Source: Flavobacterium gilvum | GTDB taxonomy: Bacteria > Bacteroidota > Bacteroidia > Flavobacteriales > Flavobacteriaceae | NCBI RefSeq assembly: GCF_001761465.1 | Contig: NZ_CP017479.1 | Location: 2,790,001 to 2,854,000 of the forward strand | Reading direction: 5' to 3' | Length of the DNA stretch: 64,000 nt | Shown: piece by piece, positions 25,926 through 34,916 of the stretch | Numbering within the stretch: the stretch's first letter is position 1 | Layout of the letters: every line of letters starts with the position of its first letter | The notes under the pieces: generated by a model | Databases searched by the model: none | What the model was told of the DNA's origin: nothing | Seen by the model: only the letters and a program-made list of their open reading frames with translations | Translations under genes and position numbers: made by a program

Positions 25926-27215
25926 TTATGAAACTTTGCAGGATTCTAACCTCAAAGTAACTGCATTCTTATGTGCTTGTAATCCTTCAGCTTCAGCCAT
26001 AATTTCGATGGCCGGACCAATGTTTTGGATTCCTTTTTCTGATATTTTTTGAAAAGTCATCGATTTGGTAAAACTATCAAGGTTTACACCACTGTAATTT
26101 TTGGCGTAACCATTCGTCGGTAAAGTATGATTGGTTCCAGATGCGTAATCTCCTGCACTTTCGGGAGTATAGTTTCCTATGAAAACAGAACCAGCGTTAC
26201 CAATATTATTTACATAAAAATCTTCGTCTTTGGTACAAATAATAAAGTGTTCCGGTCCGTATTCGTCGATTAATTCCAATGCAATTTTATCATTTTCAAC
26301 ATAAATCAATTTTGAATTTGCAATGGCTTTTTCGGCAATTGCTTTTCTAGGGAGGACTTCTATTTGTGATTGTACTTCTTTTTCTACTTCATCAATCAAT
26401 TGCTTGGAAGTCGAAACTAAAATTACCTGACTGTCTGTTCCGTGTTCAGCTTGAGAAAGTAAATCGGAAGCAACAAAAGCAGCATTGGCAGTATCGTCGG
26501 CAACAATTAACAATTCTGATGGGCCTGCCGGCATATCGATTGCAACACCAAATTGCGTAGCTAATTGCTTGGCAACAGTAACAAATTGATTTCCTGGGCC
26601 GAAAATTTTATACACTTTTGGAATGCTAACCGTTCCGAAAGTCATTCCGGCAATGGCTTGAATCCCTCCTACTTTAAGGATTTTTGTAACACCACATAAA
26701 TAAGCGGCATACAAAATAGCGGGATTGATGTTTCCGTTTTTATCCGGAGGCGAACACAAAACTATTTCGCTACAGCCTGCAATATTAGCAGGAACTGCAA
26801 GCATTAATACAGTCGAAAACAAAGGAGCGGTTCCGCCGGGAATGTATAAACCAATTTTTTGAATAGGTCTTTTTTCCTGCCAGCAGTTTACGCCTTCGGT
26901 GGTTTCAACGGTAATGCGATTTGTTTTTTGCGCAGCGTGGAATTTCTTAATATTCGATTTGGCTAATTGAATCGCTTCTTTTAATTCATTGGAAATAGTC
27001 GCAATTGCAGTTGCTATTTCGGTTTGTGAAACTTCCAATTCAGGAACTGAAACTCCATCAAAAAGAGATGTATATTTTGCCACAGCAAAATCTCCTTTGG
27101 TTTGTACTTCCTTGAAAATTCCTTTTACAGTTGCTTCGATATCGTCAACTGTTTTGGTTGGTCTTTCCAAAATGGCTGACCAAGTTTCCGGTTTTGGATT
27201 GTATATTTTTTTCAT
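25926..27215 (-). CDS. hisD: Histidinol dehydrogenase
   Basis: A 429-residue zinc NAD-dependent enzyme oxidising L-histidinol to histidine in two steps. Characteristic blocks: GLYIPGGTAPLFSTVLMLA, VFGPGN-like IFGPGNQFV, IDMPAGPSELL, LSQAEHG (zinc ligands Gln/His) and GPEHF with the catalytic Glu-His pair. SGTNHTLPTNGYA near the C-terminus is also conserved. Normal length. Second gene of the operon after hisG. Confidence 0.95.
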   Translation of the reverse strand: MKKIYNPKPETWSAILERPTKTVDDIEATVKGIFKEVQTKGDFAVAKYTSLFDGVSVPELEVSQTEIATAIATISNELKEAIQLAKSNIKKFHAAQKTNRITVETTEGVNCWQEKRPIQKIGLYIPGGTAPLFSTVLMLAVPANIAGCSEIVLCSPPDKNGNINPAILYAAYLCGVTKILKVGGIQAIAGMTFGTVSIPKVYKIFGPGNQFVTVAKQLATQFGVAIDMPAGPSELLIVADDTANAAFVASDLLSQAEHGTDSQVILVSTSKQLIDEVEKEVQSQIEVLPRKAIAEKAIANSKLIYVENDKIALELIDEYGPEHFIICTKDEDFYVNNIGNAGSVFIGNYTPESAGDYASGTNHTLPTNGYAKNYSGVNLDSFTKSMTFQKISEKGIQNIGPAIEIMAEAEGLQAHKNAVTLRLESCKVS

Positions 27216-27218
27216 TTT

Positions 27219-27314
27219 ATCCCCCTAGCCCCCAATGGGGGAATTGTTACAGGAGAGGTAGCCTGTATTTTTATTGTTTTACTTATGAGTTCCCCCTTCG
27301 GGGGTTAGGGGGAT
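27219..27314. repeat. Inverted repeat in the hisG-hisD gap
   Basis: ATCCCCCTAGCCCC faces GGGGTTAGGGGGAT, with inner CCCCAATGGGG and CCCCCTTCGGGGG mini-hairpins. It fills the gap between the hisG stop and the hisD start. Confidence 0.85.
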
Positions 27315-28171
27315 TATAGTACCATTTTCTCGATTGGACAAACCAAAATCCCTTCGGCTCCAACTTCTTTCAATTTGTCAATAACTTCCCAGAAAGTGTC
27401 TTTGTCAATCACCGAGTGTACGCTGCTCCATCCTTCTTGTGCCAAAGGCAATACAGTTAAACTTCGTAATACAGGCAGAATTTTTCCAACTTCTTCAATT
27501 TTTTCATTGGGAACATTCATCAAAATGTATCTTGATTTTCTTGCTCTTAAAACCGATTCGATTCTAAATTTTAAAGTATCGATTATAGATTGAACTTCGG
27601 GAGTAACTTTTGGAGAAACCGCCAAAACAGCTTCACTTTTCAAAATTACCTCAACTTCTTTTAAATTATTTTTGAATAAAGTACTTCCACTTGATACAAT
27701 ATCGACAATAGCATCTGCAAGACCAATATTGGGAGCAATTTCGACTGAACCCGAGATTTGGTGAATATCTACATTCATTCCAAATGATGAAAAATATTCA
27801 ATAACCGTATTAGGATAAGAAGTTGCGATGCGCATTCCTTCTAAATCTTTTATTGAGTTGTATTCAAAAGTCTTTGGAACAGCTACAGAAACTTTGCATT
27901 TTGAAAAACCTAATTTTTGAATTACCTTGATATGTTTCCCTTTTTCTATCAAAAGATTATCACCAACAATGGCAATATCAACCACTCCATCAATTAAATA
28001 TTGAGGAATATCCGAATTTCTTAAATACAAAACTTCCAGAGGAAAATTGGTTGCATCGGCTTTTAATTGGTCGTTTCCATTATCTATGGAAATTCCGCAA
28101 TCTTTTAGGATTTGGATGCTTTCTTCGTTTAAACGTCCAGATTTCTGAATTGCAATTTTAAGTGTACTCAT
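27314..28171 (-). CDS. hisG: ATP phosphoribosyltransferase, long form
   Basis: A 285-residue long-form HisG, first enzyme of histidine synthesis, usually hexameric and feedback-inhibited by histidine through the C-terminal ACT-like domain (about 215-285). MSTLKIAIQKSGRLNEESI, a VVDIAIVGDNL segment and the PRPP-binding stretch ADAIVDIVSSGSTLFKNNL are visible. First structural gene of the operon, 127 bp after the leader peptide stop, with an attenuator hairpin in between. Confidence 0.95.
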   Translation of the reverse strand: MSTLKIAIQKSGRLNEESIQILKDCGISIDNGNDQLKADATNFPLEVLYLRNSDIPQYLIDGVVDIAIVGDNLLIEKGKHIKVIQKLGFSKCKVSVAVPKTFEYNSIKDLEGMRIATSYPNTVIEYFSSFGMNVDIHQISGSVEIAPNIGLADAIVDIVSSGSTLFKNNLKEVEVILKSEAVLAVSPKVTPEVQSIIDTLKFRIESVLRARKSRYILMNVPNEKIEEVGKILPVLRSLTVLPLAQEGWSSVHSVIDKDTFWEVIDKLKEVGAEGILVCPIEKMVL

Positions 28172-28239
28172 TTTTAAGTTTGTTGTTAGTTGTTTAATGT
28201 TTGTTTGCTATTTTGTTTGAGCACTACAGATTTGAAATA

Positions 28240-28271
28240 AAAAACCCGCTTGATGTACTCAAACGGGTTTA
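28240..28271 (-). terminator. his attenuator (leader terminator hairpin)
   Basis: On the minus strand AAACCCGTTTGA pairs with TCAAGCGGGTTT and runs straight into a T tract. It lies 26 nt after the leader-peptide stop codon and 68 nt before hisG, which is where an attenuator should sit. Confidence 0.8.
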
Positions 28272-28297
28272 GATTATTGTGAATTACACGCATACCA

Positions 28298-28357
28298 TTA
28301 ACACATCGCTTGAGAGCAATTATGAGAATGATGATGATGTAACTGGATTGATAACAT
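28298..28357 (-). CDS. hisL: his operon leader peptide
   Basis: Nineteen codons reading MLSIQLHHHHSHNCSQAMC. Four consecutive His codons (all CAT), then Ser and a fifth His, are what a ribosome-stalling histidine leader needs. It follows a TATATTTG promoter by about 36 bp and precedes a Rho-independent hairpin and hisG. By analogy with enterobacterial hisL, ribosome stalling at His codons during histidine shortage would favour an antiterminator; the competing fold has not been computed here. Confidence 0.8.
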   Translation of the reverse strand: MLSIQLHHHHSHNCSQAMC

Positions 28358-28393
28358 AACTTTAATAAAATAGATAACTCTTTGTTTCTTGTG

Positions 28394-28425
28394 CAAATAT
28401 AGAAGATAAATCAATTACAATCCAA
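28394..28425 (-). promoter_or_regulatory. his operon promoter
   Basis: Minus-strand TATATTTG (28394-28401) matches the -7 consensus, and a TTG (28423-28425) lies 21 bp upstream. The predicted start is near 28387, giving about 30 nt before the leader ATG. Confidence 0.6.
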
Positions 28426-28500
28426 TTTTTATTTTAACGTTTCACTAATTATTTGTTAAATTAAATCTGTTGGTGGTAATTATGTTTAAATAAAAAATGA

Positions 28501-28633
28501 AACACATAGAAGCATAGATTTTATAAATCACCGAATAGAAATAGCACTATTTTCCACATAGCCAATCTATGTGAGAAGTGAAACGGTTATGCAACTTTTT
28601 TTAAAAACTATAAATTCTATGTTTCTATGTGTT
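28501..28633. repeat. Inverted repeat upstream of the his promoter
   Basis: AACACATAGAAGCATAGATT at 28501 faces AATTCTATGTTTCTATGTGTT at about 28613-28633, 25-bp arms with two mismatches. The gap 28426-28781 holds nothing else apart from this and the pckA terminator. Confidence 0.8.
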
Positions 28634-28707
28634 AAAAAATATTTGCACCCAACGGGTTAAATTAAAAAATGTACTGTCAATTTGATTTTGATTTAAAATA
28701 AAAATTA

Positions 28708-28749
28708 AAACACCTGTTCATTACAGATTTTTTGTAATAACAGGTGTTT
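28708..28749 (-). terminator. pckA terminator
   Basis: AAACACCTGTT and AACAGGTGTTT pair exactly. It lies 33 bp past the pckA stop and is followed on the minus strand by a T-rich tract. Confidence 0.85.
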
Positions 28750-28781
28750 AATTAACATAAAAGGAATTAATAATGAATTAA

Positions 28782-30401
28782 CTAATTTAATACAGCTTCA
28801 AGTGAGGGGCCGGCAGCAACCAAACGTTTTCCTTCTTCTGTATCTGTATATTGTTCAAAATTCTGAATGTAACGTGCAGACAAATCTTTTGCTTTACGTT
28901 CCCATTCGTCGTCATTTTTATAAGTATCTCTTGGATCCAAAATTCCTGGACTTACTTGTGGTAATGCCGTTGGGATTGTCAAATTCAAGAATGGAATTGT
29001 TTTTGTTTCAGCCAAATCGATTTCACCGCTGATGATGGCGTCAATGATGGCTCTTGTGTTTTTTAGTGAAATTCTTTTTCCGGTTCCGTTCCAACCTGTG
29101 TTTACCAAATAAGCTTTAGCTCCGTGTTCTTTCATTTTTCCAATCAATGTTTTAGAATACATGGTTGGATGCAATGTTAAGAATGCTTCCCCAAATGCCG
29201 GTGAGAAAGAAGGTACGGGCTCTGTAATTCCTCTTTCGGTTCCTGCCAGTTTTGAGGTGTATCCGCATAAAAAGTGATACTGAGCCTGATCATCGTCTAA
29301 GATAGATACCGGAGGCAATACTCCAAAGGCATCAGCAGAAAGATAGATAATTTTGCTGGCGTGTCCAGCTTTAGAAGGTAATACAATTTTGTTAATATGA
29401 TAAATTGGGTAAGAAACTCTTGAATTTTCAGTAATTGAGTGGTCATAATAATCGATTTCTCCGTATTCGTCTACGATTACATTTTCCAGCAAAGCATCTC
29501 TTTTGATAGCTCTCCAAATGTCTGGTTCGTTTTCTTCGGAAAGATCAATAACTTTTGCATAACAGCCACCTTCGTAGTTAAATACTCCGTGGTCGTCCCA
29601 TCCGTGTTCATCATCCCCGATAAGGTATCTTTTTGGATCGGCAGAAAGAGTGGTTTTTCCAGTTCCCGAAAGCCCAAAGAAAACGGCAACATCTCCTTTT
29701 TCGCCCACGTTGGCAGAACAGTGCATAGATGCCATTCCTTTTAGAGGCAGGTAGTAATTCATCATGGAAAACATTCCTTTTTTCATTTCGCCACCATACC
29801 AAGTTCCGCCAATAAGCTGGATTCTTTCCGTTAGGTTGAAAACGACGAAATTTTCGGAGTTCAATCCTTGTTCTCTCCAATTCGGGTTTACTATTTTGGA
29901 ACCGTTCATTACAATGAAATCAGGTTGTCCAAAGTTTTCCAGCTCGTAGTTTGAAGGTCTGATGAACATATTGGTTACAAAATGTGCCTGCCAAGCTACT
30001 TCCATTACAAAACGAACTTTAAGTCTTGTGTCGGGATTTGTACCACAGAAAGCATCGACTACGTACAATTTTGGCGATGTTGAAAGTTGTTTTAAGACCA
30101 AAGCTTTCAAATCATCATAAACGGCCTGCGTTGTTGGAAAGTTTACTTTATCATCCCAGTAAATAGTGTCCCTGGTAACAGAATCTTTTACAATGTATCG
30201 GTCTTTTGGGGAGCGTCCTGTAAAAACTCCCGTTTTTACTGCTACTGCACCTGTATCGGTCAAAGCTCCTTTTTCGTATCCTTTTCTTTTATGGGAAACC
30301 TCTGCCTGGTATAATTCTTCGTAAGAAGGGTTGTATACAACTTCATGATAACCAGTGATTCCTAAATTGTGCAATTCCTGAATAATTTTGATGTTTTTCA
30401 T
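28782..30401 (-). CDS. pckA: Phosphoenolpyruvate carboxykinase (ATP)
   Basis: A 539-residue cytosolic enzyme converting oxaloacetate and ATP to PEP, CO2 and ADP, the first gluconeogenic step. GLSGTGKT at 243-250 is the kinase-1a P-loop; RSPKDRYIV near 63-71 binds oxaloacetate, and [11 protein letters not shown] carries metal-binding Asp residues. Length is normal for the ATP-dependent form. Monocistronic, with a promoter at 30440 and a terminator at 28708. Confidence 0.95.
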   Translation of the reverse strand: MKNIKIIQELHNLGITGYHEVVYNPSYEELYQAEVSHKRKGYEKGALTDTGAVAVKTGVFTGRSPKDRYIVKDSVTRDTIYWDDKVNFPTTQAVYDDLKALVLKQLSTSPKLYVVDAFCGTNPDTRLKVRFVMEVAWQAHFVTNMFIRPSNYELENFGQPDFIVMNGSKIVNPNWREQGLNSENFVVFNLTERIQLIGGTWYGGEMKKGMFSMMNYYLPLKGMASMHCSANVGEKGDVAVFFGLSGTGKTTLSADPKRYLIGDDEHGWDDHGVFNYEGGCYAKVIDLSEENEPDIWRAIKRDALLENVIVDEYGEIDYYDHSITENSRVSYPIYHINKIVLPSKAGHASKIIYLSADAFGVLPPVSILDDDQAQYHFLCGYTSKLAGTERGITEPVPSFSPAFGEAFLTLHPTMYSKTLIGKMKEHGAKAYLVNTGWNGTGKRISLKNTRAIIDAIISGEIDLAETKTIPFLNLTIPTALPQVSPGILDPRDTYKNDDEWERKAKDLSARYIQNFEQYTDTEEGKRLVAAGPSLEAVLN

Positions 30402-30439
30402 ATTTTTTTATTTAGAAGTTTTTTGTATTGATCTCTCTT

Positions 30440-30447
30440 CAAATATA
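30440..30447 (-). promoter_or_regulatory. Putative pckA -7 box
   Basis: TATATTTG on the minus strand, 38 bp upstream of the pckA ATG; no convincing -33 TTG was seen. A start near 30433 would leave a leader of about 32 nt. Confidence 0.4.
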
Positions 30448-30686
30448 CTTTAACAGATAAAAAAATAAGATGATTTTTGTCATGTTTGTAAGAAAAATTA
30501 CGCAAACGATTTCGTGCTTTTTCTTTGTTTTTCAAGGCTTTACAGGATTTTTTTGTCTTTTAATTGATTACTATTAGGAACGTTGTAATTGTATGAAGTA
30601 AAACCACAGAAATCTGATTTTTGTCATATAAAATTACTAAAAATAATGATTCATTTACATCATTATTCACGCTAAAATGTAGTATT

Positions 30687-32387
30687 ATGTTTGAATGGTT
30701 TAGAATATTGTTTACACCGACTGATACACCAGAAATGAATCAGTCTTTGCTTGTATTGTTTTTAGCTATTAGTGTTGGTTTTTTTGCAGGAAAAATCAAA
30801 ATCGGCAATGTTTCATTAGGAGTATCCGCAGTAATGTTTGTGGGATTGTATTTGGGTCATTTGGGTTTTAGTATGGATGCAGAATTAATCCAATTTGTAC
30901 GGGAATTTGGTTTAATCCTGTTTGTTTATGGTATTGGAATCCAAGTTGGCCCCAGCTTTTTTTCCTCTTTCAAAAGAGAAGGGTTGATTTTTAATGCTTT
31001 GGGAGTCGGAACAGTTCTTCTTGGTGGAATTATTGCTTATTTAATTCATTTGATTGCTAATGTAAAAATTGAAAATGCTGTCGGTTTAATGTCGGGATCG
31101 GTTACAAACACACCTGGTTTGGGCGCTGCAAAATCTACTTTGATTGAAATTCAAAAGCAATTAAAACTCCCTTCGGATTACTTTTCTGACCCAACCATTG
31201 CTTATGCGATTACTTATCCTATTGGAGTTTTTGGAATCATACTCATTATAATTTTGGCCAAAAACTTTTTGAAAATTGATTTACCCAAAGAAGTAACCTT
31301 GCTTCAGGAAAAAAATAAAGATTCTGAAAATAAGATTGTCCGACAAAAATGCAGGGTTACAAACAGCGAAGTAGTTGGAAAAACAATCCGCCAGCTATTT
31401 AAAGAATATCATATTGAGGGTGTGATTGTTTCAAGACAAAAACAAAGCGGAACCAAAGTGGTCTTTTCACCTTCATTAGATTCAATTTTAAAAGATAGGG
31501 ATGTTTTGATGGTGGTTGCCAAGCAAAAAAATAGCACCAAGTTTGTTGAAATTATTGGAAAAATTTCAACTGATTTGTTTATCGAATCGGAAGACGATAT
31601 TACAACCAAAATTATTAGTGTAACCAAGAAAACAGCCACACATAAAACATTGGCACAATTGGACTTATATAATCAATTTGGGTTGAAAGTGACTCGTGTT
31701 GTTCGCTCCGGTTTAGAAATTTTGGCACAGCCAACATTGGAACTTTTTTATGGAGACACTTTACTGGTGGTAGGAAATAAAGAAGCCATCTCCGAAGCCG
31801 AAAAAATCATTGGTAATTCTAAGAAAATACTTTTGGAACCAGATTTTTTATCACTTTTCGGAGGATTGATTTTTGGGGTTATTATCGGTTCCATTCCCAT
31901 AATGATTCCGTCTCTCCCGGTTCCTCTGAAATTAGGATTGGCTGCCGGACCGCTGATGGCTGCAATATTTATCAGCAGGTACGGTGGCGTCGGGGTTATT
32001 CATTCGTATATCAACAATGGGGCAATTCATTTTATGAAGGATTTCGGGATTTGTTTATTCTTTGCCGCAGTCGGAATAAAAGCGGGACATGGTTTCTACG
32101 ATAATTTTGTGGCAAACGATGGTTGGATGTGGATTTATTATGGCTGTTACATAACTTTTATTCCGTTAGCCCTATTAGTAATTATCAGCCGTTTTGTCTT
32201 TAAACTTAATTTTTACCAAATGGTGGGAATTATGAGCGGTTCTTATACTGATCCAGCAGCATTGGCTTTTAGTACCAAATACCTAGATTCTGATATTCCT
32301 AATCAATCCTATGCAACGGTTTATCCTTTGGTGACCATTAGCAGAATATTGGTGGCACAGCTCCTTATTTTGCTTTTTGCGAGTTGA
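30687..32387 (+). CDS. AspT/YidE-type transporter with two TrkA-C domains
   Basis: A 566-residue inner-membrane antiporter-like protein. Two AspT-YidE-YbjL repeat domains (each about five to six membrane segments, roughly 15-185 and 390-560) flank two RCK/TrkA-C domains (about 205-370). SGSVTNTPGLGAAKSTL and GIMSGSYTDPAALAF are the paired re-entrant signature loops. The ATG at 30687 is chosen since MFEWFRILFTP matches the family N-terminus; an upstream ATG at 30621 would add 22 hydrophilic residues. Substrate (dicarboxylate or amino acid) is not determined by sequence. Confidence 0.85.
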   Translation: MFEWFRILFTPTDTPEMNQSLLVLFLAISVGFFAGKIKIGNVSLGVSAVMFVGLYLGHLGFSMDAELIQFVREFGLILFVYGIGIQVGPSFFSSFKREGLIFNALGVGTVLLGGIIAYLIHLIANVKIENAVGLMSGSVTNTPGLGAAKSTLIEIQKQLKLPSDYFSDPTIAYAITYPIGVFGIILIIILAKNFLKIDLPKEVTLLQEKNKDSENKIVRQKCRVTNSEVVGKTIRQLFKEYHIEGVIVSRQKQSGTKVVFSPSLDSILKDRDVLMVVAKQKNSTKFVEIIGKISTDLFIESEDDITTKIISVTKKTATHKTLAQLDLYNQFGLKVTRVVRSGLEILAQPTLELFYGDTLLVVGNKEAISEAEKIIGNSKKILLEPDFLSLFGGLIFGVIIGSIPIMIPSLPVPLKLGLAAGPLMAAIFISRYGGVGVIHSYINNGAIHFMKDFGICLFFAAVGIKAGHGFYDNFVANDGWMWIYYGCYITFIPLALLVIISRFVFKLNFYQMVGIMSGSYTDPAALAFSTKYLDSDIPNQSYATVYPLVTISRILVAQLLILLFAS

Positions 32388-32392
32388 GTTTG

Positions 32393-32534
32393 ATAATTAG
32401 ATAATTAGATAATTAGATAATTAGATAATTAGATAATTAGATAATTAGATAATTAGATAATGTGGTAATTAGATAATGTGGTAATTAGATAATTAGATAA
32501 TGTGGTAATTAGATAATGTGGTAATTAGATAATT
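32393..32534 (+). repeat. Octamer tandem array and 16-bp higher-order repeat
   Basis: Eight perfect copies of ATAATTAG (32393-32456) are followed by four copies of TGTGGTAATTAGATAA starting at 32461, 32477, 32501 and 32517. It lies between convergent genes, so it is unlikely to control either, and its length is probably variable. Confidence 0.95.
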
Positions 32535-32647
32535 GAAACTTCCCAGTTAATTATTAAAAACATTCTGTGAAAATCTGTGTGCTAATTTTTTCACGCAGAT
32601 TTTCGCAGATATTTTTGGATGCTTGTGAAAAGCAAAAAAGGTTCATC

Positions 32648-32760
32648 TTTAGCCCCGATCGCAGTGAAAATCCTTGTAAACCGGGGTTCGGTTTGCAAGA
32701 TTGTAACGGAGAGCGGGACAACTGTTTCTCTGAAAAGCTAATGGTTCTGCTCCTAAAAAT
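32648..32760. repeat. Dispersed repeat, family 2, copy 2
   Basis: TTTAGCCCCGATCGCAGTGA, AAGATTGTAACG, AGAGCGGGA and GCTCCTAAAAAT occur in the same order as at 13098-13189. The middle hairpin here is CTTGTAAACCGGGGTTCGGTTTGCAAG. The rest of the gap holds an imperfect CGCAGATTTTCGCAG inverted repeat near 32570-32612. Confidence 0.85.
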
Positions 32761-32770
32761 AAGTAAGTTA

Positions 32771-34747
32771 TTAATACTCCAATAGTGATTTTAATTCTTT
32801 TTCGAATCGGCCTTTCGGCAAATATTGATCTTCGAGTGCTTTTGTAAAAGGAATTGGAGAATCAAGACTTGCCACACGTTTTACAGGCGCATCGAGGTAT
32901 TTAAAACAATTTTCCATAATCAATGCCGAAATATCGCTAGCAACTCCGCCAAACATAGAATCTTCCTGATAAATAATCACTTTTCCGGTTTTTTTAACCG
33001 AAGAATAAATCGCTTCTGTATCCAAAGGCTGTAATGTTCTTAAATCCAGTACATCAGCTTTTATTTCGGGGTTTTTATCCAATGTTTCCAAAGCCCAATG
33101 TACAGCTGCGCCAAAAGAAATAATCGTAATATCATTTCCTTCTCTTAGTAAAGCGGCTTTCCCCAACGGAATGGTGTAATAATCGACAGGTACTTCTTGT
33201 GACAGGCTTCGATACAATTGTTTGTGTTCGAAGAATAGCACAGGGTTTGGGTCGTTGATTGAAGCGTTCAGTAAACCTTTTGCGTCAAGCGGAAAAGCAG
33301 GATAAACCACTTTTAAGCCTGGAGTTTTTGTAAACCAAGCTTCATTTGTTTGGGAATGAAAAGGTCCGGCTTGAGTTCCGGCTCCACAAGGCATTCGGAT
33401 CACAACATCGGCTTTTTCCATCCAGCGGTAATGTGATTTAGCCAGTAAATTAACGATTGGATTGAAACCGGTAGAAACAAAGTCGGCAAATTGCATTTCG
33501 ACAATAGATTTGTAACCGTTAATGGATAAACCCATAGCGGCAGAAATTACGACGCTTTCGCAAATAGGCGTGTTCCGAACACGTTCTTTGCCAAATTGAC
33601 TCACAAAACCATCTGTGATTTTGAAAGCGCCACCGTACTCAGCTATATCTTGTCCCATAATAACCAACTTTTCGTGGCGTTCCATTGATTGTTTCAAACC
33701 GTTGGAAATAGCGTCTATAAAGCGGATATTCTCAGTTTCTTTATTTGGAGGAAAGTATTCAAAATCAAAAGGTTTGTAAACGTCATTTAATTCTCCTTCG
33801 TAGGTGGGAACTATTTCGACTTCGGCATTAACAATAGTCCAACTTTCTTCAATTTCTTTTTTTATTTCAAACTGAATTTCGTCATCATACTCTTTGGTAA
33901 GAATATTATTTTGGTATAAAAATTTTCTATAATTGTCGACAGGATCTTTTTCTGCCCACATATCCATTAATTCCTGAGGAACATATTTTGTACCACTCGC
34001 CTCTTCATGCCCGCGCATTCGGAATGTTTTAAATTCTAATAAAATAGGTCGTGGATTTTCAATCATTGATGCTTTTAATTCGGTCAATAAATTAAAAACT
34101 TCCAATATATTGTTTCCGTCTACGATATGGCTTTCGATTCCGTAACCAATTCCTTTGTCGGCGAGATTTTTACAGCGGTATTGTTCATTGGTTGGTGTCG
34201 ATAAACCGTATCCGTTATTTTCAATAATGAAAAAAACAGGCAAATCCCAAACGGCGGCAATATTTAGTGCTTCGTGAAAATCGCCTTCACTTGTTGCGCC
34301 TTCGCCTGTGAAAACGGCGGTTACTTTTCCGTTTTTCTCTAATTTGTTGGCCAATGCTATTCCATCGGCCACACCCATTTGTGGGCCAAGATGCGAAATC
34401 ATTCCAATGATTTTATATTGTTGTGTTCCAAAGTGAAAACTCCGGTCTCTCCCTTTGGTAAAACCATTGGCTTTGCCCTGCCATTGAGAAAACAATCTGT
34501 ACAACGGAATGTTTCTTCCTGTAAAAACGCCCAAGTTGCGATGCATGGGCAGAATGTATTCATCTGAATCCAATGCCGCTGTGATTCCTACCGAAATAGC
34601 CTCCTGTCCTATTCCTGAAAACCATTTAGAAACTTTTCCCTGACGAATAAGAATTAGCATTTTTTCTTCTACTAATCTCGGTTTCAGAATTTTTTTATAT
34701 AAATCTAATAAAGTATCGTTTGATAATTTTTTTTTGTCAAAATTCAT
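32771..34747 (-). CDS. 2-oxoacid dehydrogenase E1, fused alpha and beta subunits
   Basis: A 658-residue thiamine-diphosphate enzyme with the alpha chain (about 1-320) and beta chain (about 340-658) fused, as is usual in Flavobacteriia. The ThDP motif reads GEGATSEGDFHEALNIAA...ENNGYGLS; the alpha phospho-loop RMRGHEEASGTKY and the beta part MGQDIAEYGGAFK and MPCGAGTQAGPFHSQ are typical of branched-chain/acetoin/pyruvate E1. The ATG at 34747 is chosen; one at 34774 would add nine residues. E2 and E3 genes are elsewhere, so the substrate is uncertain. Confidence 0.9.
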   Translation of the reverse strand: MNFDKKKLSNDTLLDLYKKILKPRLVEEKMLILIRQGKVSKWFSGIGQEAISVGITAALDSDEYILPMHRNLGVFTGRNIPLYRLFSQWQGKANGFTKGRDRSFHFGTQQYKIIGMISHLGPQMGVADGIALANKLEKNGKVTAVFTGEGATSEGDFHEALNIAAVWDLPVFFIIENNGYGLSTPTNEQYRCKNLADKGIGYGIESHIVDGNNILEVFNLLTELKASMIENPRPILLEFKTFRMRGHEEASGTKYVPQELMDMWAEKDPVDNYRKFLYQNNILTKEYDDEIQFEIKKEIEESWTIVNAEVEIVPTYEGELNDVYKPFDFEYFPPNKETENIRFIDAISNGLKQSMERHEKLVIMGQDIAEYGGAFKITDGFVSQFGKERVRNTPICESVVISAAMGLSINGYKSIVEMQFADFVSTGFNPIVNLLAKSHYRWMEKADVVIRMPCGAGTQAGPFHSQTNEAWFTKTPGLKVVYPAFPLDAKGLLNASINDPNPVLFFEHKQLYRSLSQEVPVDYYTIPLGKAALLREGNDITIISFGAAVHWALETLDKNPEIKADVLDLRTLQPLDTEAIYSSVKKTGKVIIYQEDSMFGGVASDISALIMENCFKYLDAPVKRVASLDSPIPFTKALEDQYLPKGRFEKELKSLLEY

Positions 34748-34863
34748 TTTTAGGCTCTTTATTGAATATTTCAAAGATATAAAAATACAACAGTTTAGGT
34801 TTGGTTTGTTATATTATTTTAAAATGTAATATGTTTTTAAAATAACTTATTTGTTTTATTTTT

Positions 34864-34871
34864 TACATTTG
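34864..34871 (+). promoter_or_regulatory. -7 box of the 2OG-oxygenase gene
   Basis: TACATTTG fits TAnnTTTG and lies 45 bp upstream of the start codon. Confidence 0.4.
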
Positions 34872-34916
34872 CATTTGCGAAGTTCTAAACTTCAAAGTAT
34901 TAAATACAGACATAAT

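Noticed and set aside
32393..32534. Phase-variable promoter repeat
   Set aside because: It lies between the 3' ends of convergent genes, so it cannot switch either promoter.
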